The position numbers and the translations under genes were made by a program. The notes beneath the pieces were generated by a model that saw only the letters and a list, made by a program, of their open reading frames with translations, ran no database searches and had not been told where the DNA came from. A stretch of 64,000 nt of DNA, from NCBI GenBank assembly GCA_023388515.1, contig JAEWGD010000038.1, forward strand, positions 1 through 64,000, given 5' to 3'. This stretch comes from Bacillota bacterium (lineage in GTDB: Bacteria > Bacillota > Clostridia > Oscillospirales > Ruminococcaceae). This document shows, piece by piece, positions 17,074-26,181 of the stretch. Each line of letters opens with the position of its first letter. The stretch's first letter is position 1.

Positions 17074-18388
17074 AGTTAACTTGAGTCATTCGCATTTATA
17101 TCCTGAAATAAGGCTTAATGATTTTTACACTTCTTTAGGTAAGATTGACCAAATTGTTGGTATGACGGTTGAGGCGACTGGAATTACTTGTAATATAGGA
17201 GATGTTTGCACTATTACGATGAATTCTAGTGATAAAACAATAATATCAGAAGTAGTTGGCTTTAAAGAGGGAAAAGTTTTACTTATGCCTTATGAAGATG
17301 TTGATGGCATAGGATATGGAAGCATTGTAAGGAATACAGGCGAAAAGCTCATGATAAAAATGAGTAATGAATTGATTGGTAGAACTGTAAATGCACTTGG
17401 AGAGCCGATTGATGGCAAGGGAGAAATTAACGGCTATGAATATTATTCAATAAATGGTGTTCCGAATAACCCGATGGACAGACCACCAATCAGTGAGCCA
17501 ATTGAACTTGGAGTTAAGGCAATAGACGGAATGTTGACAATTGGTAAGGGACAAAGAATGGGTATATTCGCAGGAAGTGGTGTAGGTAAGAGTACACTTA
17601 TGGGAATGATAGCAAGGAATATTAAGGCTGATGTAAATGTTATTGCACTAGTTGGAGAGCGTGGCAGAGAAGTTTTAGAGTTTATCAACAGGGATTTGGG
17701 TGAAGAAGGTGCTGCACGTTCAGTGGTTGTAGTTGCTACATCTGACCAGCCCGCAATGTTGCGTAATAAATGTGCATTAACAGCAACAACAATAGCAGAA
17801 TATTTTCGTGATCAGGGCAAGGACGTTCTACTTATGATGGATTCACTTACACGTTATTGCATGGCTCAAAGAGAGATTGGTTTAAGTGTAGGAGAACCAC
17901 CAGTGGTGAGAGGATATACACCATCAATATATGCAACCCTACCTAAGCTTCTTGAGAGAAGTGGAAACTTTGAAAAAGGTTCAATAACTGGTATTTATAC
18001 AGTTCTTGTAGAAGGAGATGATTCCAATGAGCCAATATCGGATACCGTTAGAGGAATAATTGACGGACATATAATGCTGTCAAGAAAAGTAGCGATGAGA
18101 AATCACTATCCAGCTATTGATGTACTTGGAAGTATTAGCCGTCTGATGTCGCAAATCATAGAACCTGAGCATAAAAAAGTTGCAAATGAAATAAGAAAGA
18201 TTATGTCAGTTTATCAGGAAAATCAAGACCTTATTTCAATCGGTGCTTATAAGGCAGGTAGTAATCCAGATTTAGATTATGCGATAAGCAAAATAAAATC
18301 AATTAACAGTTTCTTACAACAACCAGTAGATGCAGGACAACATTTTGAGGATACAGTTGAATTATTAAAAGAAATATTAAACGATTAA
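17063..18388 (+). CDS. fliI: Flagellum-specific ATPase FliI
   Basis: The 441-residue protein is the F1-beta-like ATPase of the export apparatus. It has Walker A GSGVGKSTLMGM, LVGERGREVLEF, Walker B VLLMMDSLTRYCMAQREIGL and the family segment GEPPVVRGYTPSIYATLPKL. The ATG at 17063 sits six bases after a GAGG, inside the end of fliH, and gives the usual family length; the frame from 17027 has no ribosome site. Confidence 0.96.
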   Translation: MQNKVNLSHSHLYPEIRLNDFYTSLGKIDQIVGMTVEATGITCNIGDVCTITMNSSDKTIISEVVGFKEGKVLLMPYEDVDGIGYGSIVRNTGEKLMIKMSNELIGRTVNALGEPIDGKGEINGYEYYSINGVPNNPMDRPPISEPIELGVKAIDGMLTIGKGQRMGIFAGSGVGKSTLMGMIARNIKADVNVIALVGERGREVLEFINRDLGEEGAARSVVVVATSDQPAMLRNKCALTATTIAEYFRDQGKDVLLMMDSLTRYCMAQREIGLSVGEPPVVRGYTPSIYATLPKLLERSGNFEKGSITGIYTVLVEGDDSNEPISDTVRGIIDGHIMLSRKVAMRNHYPAIDVLGSISRLMSQIIEPEHKKVANEIRKIMSVYQENQDLISIGAYKAGSNPDLDYAISKIKSINSFLQQPVDAGQHFEDTVELLKEILND

Positions 18389-18472
18389 ATTTGAGCAATG
18401 TAGAGTATAAATTATAGTTTTATTATTATAATATATTTAGTTGTTTAGTTTATGAGAAATGGAGAATTGGGC

Positions 18473-18925
18473 ATGAAGAAGTTTGAGTTTTCATTGAGTA
18501 AGATGAGGGATTATAAAAAACAGTTACTTGATAGCGAAAAGAATAAAATGCTAAAGCTTCAAGCAGAAAGAAATTTTGCAAAGGAAGCAATAAAATCGCT
18601 ACAAGTTGACTATGATATAATTCATACTGAGATGACTGATGAGATAACCAAAGGCGTTACAATAATGGAAGTTAAGGTGTTCCAGTTCCGTAAAGACAGT
18701 GTAAAGCTTGAGCAACAGCAGTTGCAAACACAGATTTATGTTCTTGACGGTGCAATTGAACGCCAGAGAAGAGTTGTAGTGGGGCTATCTCAAGAAGTAT
18801 CAGGGATTGAAAAGCTAGAAGAAAAACAACGTACGGAGTATGAAAGGCTTTTAGCAAAAGAGAATGAATTGATAATCTCAGAATTTATTGCATCAAAATT
18901 CATAAGAGAAAAGGTTGCGATATAG
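18473..18925 (+). CDS. fliJ: Flagellar export chaperone-like protein FliJ
   Basis: The 150-residue protein is almost entirely coiled coil, with the N-terminal FEFSLSKMRDYKKQLLDSEK motif and central LQTQIYVLDGAIERQR segment common to FliJ. FliJ stirs the export gate by interacting with FlhA and FliI. The ATG at 18473 follows GGAG by eight bases; an upstream in-frame ATG at 18452 lies too early. It comes 84 bp after fliI. Confidence 0.88.
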   Translation: MKKFEFSLSKMRDYKKQLLDSEKNKMLKLQAERNFAKEAIKSLQVDYDIIHTEMTDEITKGVTIMEVKVFQFRKDSVKLEQQQLQTQIYVLDGAIERQRRVVVGLSQEVSGIEKLEEKQRTEYERLLAKENELIISEFIASKFIREKVAI

Positions 18926-18961
18926 CAATCTAACAATGTTAAGGAGGGCTTTGGGGAAAGA

Positions 18962-19825
18962 ATGCAATCTATACGAAAAGGAAATTTATTAGTAGTTATG
19001 CTTGCGGTTTTAGTAATTTTCATTACAGCAGGAAAACCGAAAGTGGAATCTAAGAATGACGTTATAAATTATGTAGCTCTTGGTGACAGTATTGCAGCAG
19101 GATATGGACTTGCAGAAGATGAAAGCAGTTATGTTGACTTAATCGGTGAGGACTTAGGAGCAAGTACAACTAATTTAGCAGCTAGTGGAATGACGAGTAC
19201 AGAACTCTTGCAGATGCTGTCATCAGGGGAACATGACGATGTGATTTCACAAGCAGATATAATCACGATAAGTATAGGTTCAAACGATTTGCTCAAACCT
19301 TTTATTAATAGGGTAACAAAAGCCTTTGGGATTGAAAATGTAAATGATATTAACAATACTGTAATTTCGGAGTTAACAAAGAAGTATAAGAATGATCCGT
19401 TCTTACTTATACCAGTAATAGCTGAACTTAACAGTCAGATTGTTGATAATGAGGAATTATATGAAATTTGCAAGAACTTTGAAGTTAATAATTTTCCACA
19501 AATTATTTCGCAGATAAAGGCGAAAAATCATGACGCACAGATTATAGTTAATAATATTTACAACCCATACCATAATGTATCAATTTATGGCATTTACGAT
19601 TTAGGTGAAATTGCAGATAGCTATATAAACAGGATTAACATGGCATTTTCAGTATCTCCCAAATATAATTATGTTGATATATATGATTTGTTTAGGGAGG
19701 AAGGGTTGACGAATTCTAATATTAATTTTTGGAATTTAGATACGTTAAATTTTGATCCACATCCGAATAAAGATGGGCATATGATGATTTTTAGTGCAGT
19801 TCATCCAAAGGTAAATATAGGTTAA
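18962..19825 (+). CDS. Exported SGNH/GDSL-family hydrolase inside the flagellar operon
   Basis: The 287-residue protein has an N-terminal signal sequence or anchor (residues 5-24, hydrophobic after RKGN). It then has the SGNH blocks: VALGDSIAAGYG (nucleophile Ser43), NLAASGMTS, SIGSND (Asn108) and DPHPNKDGH (catalytic His267). These enzymes are esterases, lipases or acyl-sugar deacetylases acting outside the membrane. It sits between fliJ and fliK, where Bacillus has ylxF, and is co-oriented with short gaps (36 bp and 72 bp). A wall-remodelling or deacetylating role in flagellar assembly is possible but inferred. AAGGAGGGC precedes the start with a rather long gap. Confidence 0.85.
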   Translation: MQSIRKGNLLVVMLAVLVIFITAGKPKVESKNDVINYVALGDSIAAGYGLAEDESSYVDLIGEDLGASTTNLAASGMTSTELLQMLSSGEHDDVISQADIITISIGSNDLLKPFINRVTKAFGIENVNDINNTVISELTKKYKNDPFLLIPVIAELNSQIVDNEELYEICKNFEVNNFPQIISQIKAKNHDAQIIVNNIYNPYHNVSIYGIYDLGEIADSYINRINMAFSVSPKYNYVDIYDLFREEGLTNSNINFWNLDTLNFDPHPNKDGHMMIFSAVHPKVNIG

Positions 19826-19897
19826 GATTATATTAATGCTTAATTCCAGTCATTGACTGGGATACATAAATAACTCATGTGAAGGGAGGTGAGAGAG

Positions 19898-22138
19898 ATG
19901 AAGATGGAAGCCGTGATAATGAACACGGTGGGAACTACTGATAGCATTACAACTGCTCGTAGTGGCAAAGAAGTAAATAGTGGAGATTTTTTGGCGGTGA
20001 TAAGCCAGCTTTTAGGTGATGGTAACACAGAAAGCTTTATTGGTAATCGCAAAAAGGAAATACCTGTTGAAGTGTTAGAGCAAGCTTCTGCAATGTTAAA
20101 TCAAAACCCAATGCTTTTAAACTCGCTTACAGAGTCCGGAAATATTGAGGGCATGAAAGATTTAATTATGGCAATGGGTATAGAGAGTAATAAAACAAAC
20201 CCTCTTACATATAAGATTAACTTGCTGAACATGGATGAAGAAGTAAGTGCATTGATAGCTAATACGGAAGTTTCAGAAGATAATATCATAGCAGAAGATA
20301 ATCAAGGAACAATTGATAATCATTCAGCTTTTGAAGAATCGAATAAATTTATAGAAAATAATGTATTAGTGAATGGCAATTACAAGCCTCAGACTGCTGA
20401 AAAGCCAGAAATTCAAAGTAGGACTGTTATTGATGATAAGGTTGTAGAAATAGGTTTGCAAGAACAAGCAAATAATATTAAAGCATCTGAAAGCAATAGC
20501 TTTGAGTTAGGCAATGAATTAAAGGATACAGCAAACACTCACGAGAACATACAAAATCCTAAGGTAATTCATAAAGCAGAAAATGCAACTGAAATTTTGC
20601 AATCGCCTGTTGTTTCAGAGGAATTAACAGCTATAAAAAGTAATGTAGCTAATCAATCACAGGAGTTTGAACAGCGAGGAAATATCGCTATAAAGGAATT
20701 AAATCCTGTTAAACTTTCTAGTGACGATGGAAAAATAGAATTTGATAAAGCTACAACTGAACAACAAGCATATGAAACAATAGCACAGGCAGTTAAAGCA
20801 GATAAAGTATTGTCCGAAACAGAGCAAAATGTTGAAATAACTCAGTTAGAAAACCATAAATCTAGTGGTTTAGAGTATGTAAATGATGGCTTTGTAAATG
20901 CAAACAACAATGGTACTCATGTAAATGAAAATCATGAACAAACTGTCAAAGAAAAAATCAATGACAATAGCAAAATGCCCTTAGAGGTAGAAACAGAAAA
21001 TAAGCTAGTGATACCTCAAGTTGATGAAAAACTAAATTATCAAAGTGAAGTAAAAACATTTCAAGTTGATGAAAAAGTAAATCATCAAAGGGATATAAAA
21101 ATACCTCATAATTTTGTTGTTAAGGAGAATGTTTCAGAGGCAGATTTAGACTCATTATATTCTAGATACACAGATTACAATACTAAAGAGCCGATAATAC
21201 AAAATGCTCCGATTGATTATGTGCAAACACAAAGCATTAACCTATCTCCAATATTGAACACAGAGTACAATGTTAACAGTAGTTTACCTAACGTTAATGG
21301 CATTGAGAACACAGCGAATACAAACCTAATTTATTCAGATTTAGAAAGTAGTATTGAGAGTTTAGTGAAAACAGAAAAAACTAATTCAACACAAAGCAAG
21401 CTTAACACTGAAACATTTGAGATGAATGAATTAAACGTAAGCAAGGACGTATCGGCAACTTCCGATCGTGGAAATAAGGAAGTCGAACTTGATACAGAAT
21501 CTAAATTCTATCAAACAATTAATGCAGTAAAGAAAACGCTAAAAACTGATGATAACAAATCGGAAGAAATCACTGTTAATATTGATGAGCTACAAAAACA
21601 GGTTAACAATGTTGAATTTAGGAACGTTCAAAAGGTAAATGTTGAAACTAAATTGACAGATGAATTCGATGTCCAAAATCAAGTTCTTGATGGTTTATCT
21701 AAGCAACTTAAAACAGGCTTAAAAGAAGAATTTACAATACAGCTTGCACCAGAGGGCTTAGGAAAGATTACAGTTAAATTTGTTAAGGACTCAGAAAAAA
21801 TCATATTAAATATGACCGCTACAAATGAAGCGACAGTTAAATTATTAAGCGAAAAGCTAGGGGACTTACAGAATTCATTAAGACTTCACAATGCAGAAAT
21901 AAATAATATAACTGTTCAAAAGTCGGAAAATGCTTCAGAACAAATGTCACATAATAATATGCAGCAGTCATTTAACAATGCACAAAATTTCAACAAGGAT
22001 AGCAGAAATTATTTCAGCAATGGTAACAGCGAAAGCTATTATAATAATTTCATATCGGATAGCAAAGAGATTGAAATTGAACAAGCTGAAGCTATACCAA
22101 GTAAAAAACTTAATTCAATGCTAAATGTATATGTTTAA
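19898..22138 (+). CDS. fliK: Flagellar hook-length control protein FliK
   Basis: The 746-residue protein is the secreted molecular ruler that measures hook length and triggers the FlhB specificity switch. The first 570 residues are low-complexity Asn/Glu/Ser-rich linker, as expected for a ruler. The C-terminal domain, with EEFTIQLAPEGLGKITVKFV and TVKLLSEKLGDLQNSLRLHN, is the conserved FliK fold. A degenerate 15-residue tandem repeat lies mid-protein. The ATG at 19898 is placed eight bases after GGGAGG. It is longer than most FliK proteins (400-600 residues). Confidence 0.9.
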   Translation: MKMEAVIMNTVGTTDSITTARSGKEVNSGDFLAVISQLLGDGNTESFIGNRKKEIPVEVLEQASAMLNQNPMLLNSLTESGNIEGMKDLIMAMGIESNKTNPLTYKINLLNMDEEVSALIANTEVSEDNIIAEDNQGTIDNHSAFEESNKFIENNVLVNGNYKPQTAEKPEIQSRTVIDDKVVEIGLQEQANNIKASESNSFELGNELKDTANTHENIQNPKVIHKAENATEILQSPVVSEELTAIKSNVANQSQEFEQRGNIAIKELNPVKLSSDDGKIEFDKATTEQQAYETIAQAVKADKVLSETEQNVEITQLENHKSSGLEYVNDGFVNANNNGTHVNENHEQTVKEKINDNSKMPLEVETENKLVIPQVDEKLNYQSEVKTFQVDEKVNHQRDIKIPHNFVVKENVSEADLDSLYSRYTDYNTKEPIIQNAPIDYVQTQSINLSPILNTEYNVNSSLPNVNGIENTANTNLIYSDLESSIESLVKTEKTNSTQSKLNTETFEMNELNVSKDVSATSDRGNKEVELDTESKFYQTINAVKKTLKTDDNKSEEITVNIDELQKQVNNVEFRNVQKVNVETKLTDEFDVQNQVLDGLSKQLKTGLKEEFTIQLAPEGLGKITVKFVKDSEKIILNMTATNEATVKLLSEKLGDLQNSLRLHNAEINNITVQKSENASEQMSHNNMQQSFNNAQNFNKDSRNYFSNGNSESYYNNFISDSKEIEIEQAEAIPSKKLNSMLNVYV
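21017..21106 (+). repeat. Degenerate 45-bp tandem repeat inside fliK
   Basis: Two 45-bp units encode QVDEKLNYQSEVKTF and QVDEKVNHQRDIKIP. They differ at several bases, so they are not very recent. They lie in the ruler region of FliK. Confidence 0.75.
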
Positions 22139-22162
22139 AATCAAGCTAAAAGGAGGTAAACT

Positions 22163-22678
22163 ATGGCAATACCTGTAACAAATTCACCAGACAGAAATTA
22201 TACCGATCTCATAGGAAGTGGCAAAGATAAAACTGATAAAACCGAAAAAAAAGGCGATGTATTTAATGCAGTATTTGAAAACAATAAAGATACAAGCATT
22301 AAATCAGAAGATTTTTTTTCACTAATGCTTAACCAGTTGTCAAATCAAGACTTTATGAATCCAGTTGATGATACTCAATATATGTCACAATTAGCACAGA
22401 TTGCAAGTATGCAAGCTATGCAGGAGATATCACAATATGAGAAAGCAGGCTATTCAATGTCCTTTTTAGGTAAGGAAGTAACGGTAGCTAAAAACAATAT
22501 CGGTGGTTCAGTTACAAAGGAAACAGGGGTAGTTACACAGATTTCTTTATTAGATGGTGAATATAAGCTTACTGTAAATGATAAATCATATGAATTATCA
22601 GAGGTAATGCTTATACATAGTTCAACACCAGCTAAGGATGGCGACACTACAAATAAAGATGACAGTGCTGATTCTTAA
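22163..22678 (+). CDS. flgD: Flagellar hook assembly scaffold FlgD
   Basis: The 171-residue protein is the hook-cap scaffold. It shows the conserved SEDFFSLMLNQLSNQDFMNP motif and YMSQLAQIASMQAMQEIS helix. The segment SFLGKEVTVAKNNIGG is also typical of the family. As in many Firmicutes, it lacks the long C-terminal Fn3/tudor extension of enteric FlgD. AGGAGG precedes the ATG. Confidence 0.94.
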   Translation: MAIPVTNSPDRNYTDLIGSGKDKTDKTEKKGDVFNAVFENNKDTSIKSEDFFSLMLNQLSNQDFMNPVDDTQYMSQLAQIASMQAMQEISQYEKAGYSMSFLGKEVTVAKNNIGGSVTKETGVVTQISLLDGEYKLTVNDKSYELSEVMLIHSSTPAKDGDTTNKDDSADS

Positions 22679-22760
22679 TAATGACAAAAAGGAAAGAAGA
22701 TTGAATGTACAAAACTAAAAATTGCAAAATGGAAGTTGTATTGAAAGGAGCATGGATGCT

Positions 22761-23165
22761 ATGGATAATACATTTTTGTTAAATCGTCTTTCAGTACCAA
22801 TTGTAACGGGTGTACCACTTGAGCCAAATGTAAATAAAAATGAAGCTATAAATACTAATGATGAAAAAAACAGCTTTAAAAAGATTTTACAGGAGCAAAT
22901 TAACAGTGCAAGTGGAGTGAATTTCTCCAGCCATGCAGTTAATCGTGTGTTGGAACGAAATATTAATATTTCCGAAAGCAATTTATCAAGGTTAAATGAT
23001 GGAGTAAAAATTGCAGAGGAAAAAGGACTAAATGAACCTTTAATATTAATAGACACAGCAGCTTATATTGTTAATATCAAGAATAACACAGTGATTACAA
23101 CGGTAGCTAATGATGATTTAAAAGGAAGCGTTTTTACGAATATAGATGGAACGGTAATTATATAG
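22761..23165 (+). CDS. Flagellar operon protein, TIGR02530 type
   Basis: The 134-residue protein matches the small family found between flgD and flgE in Firmicutes. The core is VNFSSHAVNRVLERNI, followed by LSRLNDGVKIAEEKG and an ending built around NNTVITTVANDDLKG. Its role is not settled, but the fixed location suggests a hook-assembly function. The ATG at 22761 is chosen because AAGGAG is ten bases upstream; an ATG at 22752 would be only one base from it. Confidence 0.85.
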   Translation: MDNTFLLNRLSVPIVTGVPLEPNVNKNEAINTNDEKNSFKKILQEQINSASGVNFSSHAVNRVLERNINISESNLSRLNDGVKIAEEKGLNEPLILIDTAAYIVNIKNNTVITTVANDDLKGSVFTNIDGTVII

Positions 23166-23251
23166 CTGGACCTTTTTAGGAGGCTATTAAAACTTTGAAT
23201 GATTGATGAGTTTGATATAATCAGTTCCACAAATAAAAAGGAGTTTTAATA

Positions 23252-24913
23252 ATGGTAAGATCACTATATTCAGGTGTTGCAGGAATGACAACACATCAGA
23301 CAAGAATGGACGTAATTGGTAATAACATTTCAAACGTAAGTACATATGGATACAAGTCAAGCCGTGCAACTTTTAGAGATGTTTATTATCAGACAACAAA
23401 CGCAGCTTCATCAGCAACAGCGTTAAAGGGTGGTACAAATGCTACACAGGTAGGTTATGGTACAGCACTTGGAAGTATTGACGTTAACCACGCACAATCA
23501 ATTATGACAACAACAGGATATTCTCTTGACGTTGCGATAACTGGTGAGGGATATTTACAGGTTGAAGACCCTGAGGGCAATATTTTCTATACAAAAGCGG
23601 GTATGCTAGATATAGACGCTGCTGGTAACTTAGTAGACATTAACGGAAACTTTGTACTTGGTGTTTCTGGTACAACAACTGGAAAATTGCCAGCTTCAGA
23701 AAAAATTAAAATAAGCTTGCCATACCAAAACGCATCAGTTTCAAAAGCATCAGAAATGATTAATGATGTTGGGGTAGAGCTAGTTTCAAGTAATCAAACA
23801 TCACTTTCAAACGTAGCAATAGTATTTGCACTAAGTAGCGAGTTGCCTCTAAATCAAAAGGCACAAGCAATTGTTTCAAGTTCAGCAATAACAATAAAGC
23901 TTAATGAATATGAGTCTTTTACAGATTTACAAGAACTAAATGATATAGTTAATGAAGCAATAAAATCAGCAAACTCAGGTGCAGAGCATCCAGCAGGAGA
24001 ATTCACACTTTCATTTGACAAGGACGTTTTTGCTGGTGGTAGCTTGAAATCTAACCAACTTGTAGAAACAAACTTTGGTATTGATGCAGGTAGTGTTGGT
24101 ATAACGCCTGCAACACCTGGAACAAATATGGATATAACAAATTACTTCACTATACAGGAAGTTGGAGATGGTTTTTCAGGATCTAGTGGTGGAGATATGA
24201 GTTTTGTGCGAACTGGCACATCTCCTGATGTATATACTCTTTCAATGGTTGATACTACAACAGCAGTGCTACCAGCAACACCGATAGTAACAACATACAC
24301 TGCTCAATTAACAGCAGAGCAAATGGGTTCATCGGGTGCAGTATTGCTGAAAAACAGTGCCGTTGGCAGTCCAGATTCAGATTCAATTACTATTACATTC
24401 CCAAAACTCACAAAGTTGCCTACTAATGTTATCGATGGAACAGATCCATTAGAAGGCACAACCGTTTCAGTTGCTAGTGCACCATCAAGGGATGTCGGCT
24501 TAGGAGCTACAAGTTTTGTACTAGAAGGCGGCACTGAGGGTGGACAACAGAGTGCAGCTGACTTAACAAGTATAGCAATTTCAAAAGATGGCGTACTAAC
24601 AGGTGTGCATCCAACTTACGGTGAGATGGAGCTAGGAAGAATTGACCTTGCAACATTTGACAACCCTAAGGGACTTTCACAGGTAGGAAACACATACTTT
24701 GCTGAATCTGCAAACTCTGGTGGACCAATACTTGCAACACCTGGAACAAATGGAACAGGTGCTTTGGCATCAGGAACTTTGGAAACAGCGAACGTTGACC
24801 TTTCAAATGAGTTTGCTAATATGATAACAACACAACGTGGATTCCAAGCTAACTCAAGAATTATTACAGTATCTGATTCAATGCTTGAGGAATTGATTAA
24901 CTTAAAGAGATAA
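23252..24913 (+). CDS. flgE: Flagellar hook protein FlgE
   Basis: The 553-residue protein is the hook subunit. The N-terminus RSLYSGVAGMTTHQTRMDVI with GNNISNVSTYGYKSSR, and the C-terminus NVDLSNEFANMITTQRGF with QANSRIITVSDSMLEELINL, are the paired D0 helices and motif of rod/hook proteins. The middle 400 residues are a variable, Thr/Ser-rich domain. It is longer than enteric FlgE (about 400 residues) but usual for Clostridia. A strong AAGGAG precedes the ATG. Confidence 0.95.
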   Translation: MVRSLYSGVAGMTTHQTRMDVIGNNISNVSTYGYKSSRATFRDVYYQTTNAASSATALKGGTNATQVGYGTALGSIDVNHAQSIMTTTGYSLDVAITGEGYLQVEDPEGNIFYTKAGMLDIDAAGNLVDINGNFVLGVSGTTTGKLPASEKIKISLPYQNASVSKASEMINDVGVELVSSNQTSLSNVAIVFALSSELPLNQKAQAIVSSSAITIKLNEYESFTDLQELNDIVNEAIKSANSGAEHPAGEFTLSFDKDVFAGGSLKSNQLVETNFGIDAGSVGITPATPGTNMDITNYFTIQEVGDGFSGSSGGDMSFVRTGTSPDVYTLSMVDTTTAVLPATPIVTTYTAQLTAEQMGSSGAVLLKNSAVGSPDSDSITITFPKLTKLPTNVIDGTDPLEGTTVSVASAPSRDVGLGATSFVLEGGTEGGQQSAADLTSIAISKDGVLTGVHPTYGEMELGRIDLATFDNPKGLSQVGNTYFAESANSGGPILATPGTNGTGALASGTLETANVDLSNEFANMITTQRGFQANSRIITVSDSMLEELINLKR

Positions 24914-24933
24914 CATAAATAATAAGGTTGGTA

Positions 24934-25005
24934 ATCCTCCTCTTAATGAGGAGGATACCACCGCAAGTATCATGATAAACTCTTATATTTGCGGTGATAT
25001 CCTCC
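24934..25005 (+). promoter_or_regulatory. Overlapping, mutually exclusive RNA hairpins after flgE
   Basis: The short hairpin at 24934-24956 has 9-bp arms ATCCTCCTC and GAGGAGGAT. Its right arm is also the start of a longer hairpin, 24950-25005, whose 17-bp arms (24950-24966 and 24989-25005) pair with one mismatch. The two structures cannot form together. No T-run follows, so this looks more like an attenuation, processing or RNA-stability element than a simple terminator. Confidence 0.6.
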
Positions 25006-25079
25006 GAAATAGCGATTTCCAATAAAAAAATAGAGCTGTAAATATATAATTAAATTATTAATAAAGCGGGGAAAAACAT

Positions 25080-25283
25080 ATGATAACATTAACTAAGCTT
25101 AACGGTACTCAGTTTGTATTAAATTCAGATTTAATTGAAGTTATACAAGAAAATCCTGATACTACCATTCGGTTAACTAATGGGACAACTTATATTGTTG
25201 AAGAGTCTATGCAAGACATTGTAGGAATGACTTTACAGTTTCGGAGGAAAGTATTCAGGGATTTAATTGATTCGGCAAGATAG
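25080..25283 (+). CDS. flbD: Flagellar protein FlbD
   Basis: The 67-residue protein is the short FlbD/SwrD type. It has ITLTKLNGTQFVLNSDLIEV, then TIRLTNGTTYIVEES. In Bacillus subtilis this protein (SwrD) boosts flagellar torque by supporting stator function, and the gene sits before motA as here. GCGGGG lies upstream of the ATG. Confidence 0.9.
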   Translation: MITLTKLNGTQFVLNSDLIEVIQENPDTTIRLTNGTTYIVEESMQDIVGMTLQFRRKVFRDLIDSAR

Positions 25284-25315
25284 TCATAAAAGTATAATAA
25301 AGGTGGTTCAATTTT

Positions 25316-26161
25316 ATGGATTTAATGACGATACTAGGGTGGATAATAGGTGTTGGCTTGACACTGGTTTCAATCATGTTAGGCTCTGATCCTGAAACAG
25401 GAAAAATGATTATAATTACAAAACAGCTTATATCATTTTGGGATGTGCCATCTGTGGCAATTGTAGTTGGTGGTACTATAGGTGCTCTTATGGTATCTTA
25501 CCCTCTTTCTACATTCAAAAAAATAGGCAAGCATTTTAAAGTGGTTATTTTCCCTAAAAAGTATAACCCATATATATACATAGAGCAAATTGTGACATTT
25601 GCAAAGGAAGCGAGAATGAACGGACTTCTTGCAATTGAAGATAAGCTGAATGAAACTGAAGATAGGTTCTTGAAAAATGCGTTAATGCTTGTTGTTGACT
25701 CTGTTGAACCTGATAAAGTAAAAACATTACTTGAAATGGAACTTGATTACTTTACAGATAGGCATATGCAGGATATTGCGTTTTACAACAAGGCGTCCGA
25801 ATATGCACCAGCATTCGGAATGGTTGGAACGTTAATTGGTCTTGTAAACTTGTTAGGAAATCTATCGGATCAGGAAAGCTTGGCGACAAATATGGCGGTT
25901 GCTCTTATCACTACTCTTTATGGAGTTTTGCTTGCTAACCTTTTGTTTAAGCCAATGGCAAATAAGTTGAAAATACGTCATGATGAAGAATATTTATGTA
26001 AAACGATTATTAGTGAGGGTGTACAGGCTATTCAAGATGGAGATAACCCTAAATTTATTGAAGAAAAGCTTATAAGACTGTTAGCAGGCTCACAGGTATC
26101 TAAGCTTGTTACATCAGGTGGAAGTGATGGACAAAAAGAAAATAAAAAGAAGAAAAAATAG
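25316..26161 (+). CDS. motA: Flagellar motor stator protein MotA
   Basis: The 281-residue protein is the stator subunit with four membrane helices (near residues 3-22, 38-57, 155-178 and 190-212). The family segments IVVGGTIGALMVSYPLSTF, the cytoplasmic charged loop, and YAPAFGMVGTLIGLVNLLGN with MAVALITTLYGVLLANLLF are clear. The C-terminus ends in a Lys-rich tail. Proton or sodium use cannot be told. It forms a pair with motB 20 bp downstream. Confidence 0.95.
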   Translation: MDLMTILGWIIGVGLTLVSIMLGSDPETGKMIIITKQLISFWDVPSVAIVVGGTIGALMVSYPLSTFKKIGKHFKVVIFPKKYNPYIYIEQIVTFAKEARMNGLLAIEDKLNETEDRFLKNALMLVVDSVEPDKVKTLLEMELDYFTDRHMQDIAFYNKASEYAPAFGMVGTLIGLVNLLGNLSDQESLATNMAVALITTLYGVLLANLLFKPMANKLKIRHDEEYLCKTIISEGVQAIQDGDNPKFIEEKLIRLLAGSQVSKLVTSGGSDGQKENKKKKK

Positions 26162-26181
26162 GTGAGGGAGGGTGTCGTTAA

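Noticed and set aside
19840..19864. A hairpin CCAGT-CATTG-ACTGG between the SGNH gene and fliK
   Set aside because: The stem is only five base pairs and no T-run follows, so it was not called a terminator.
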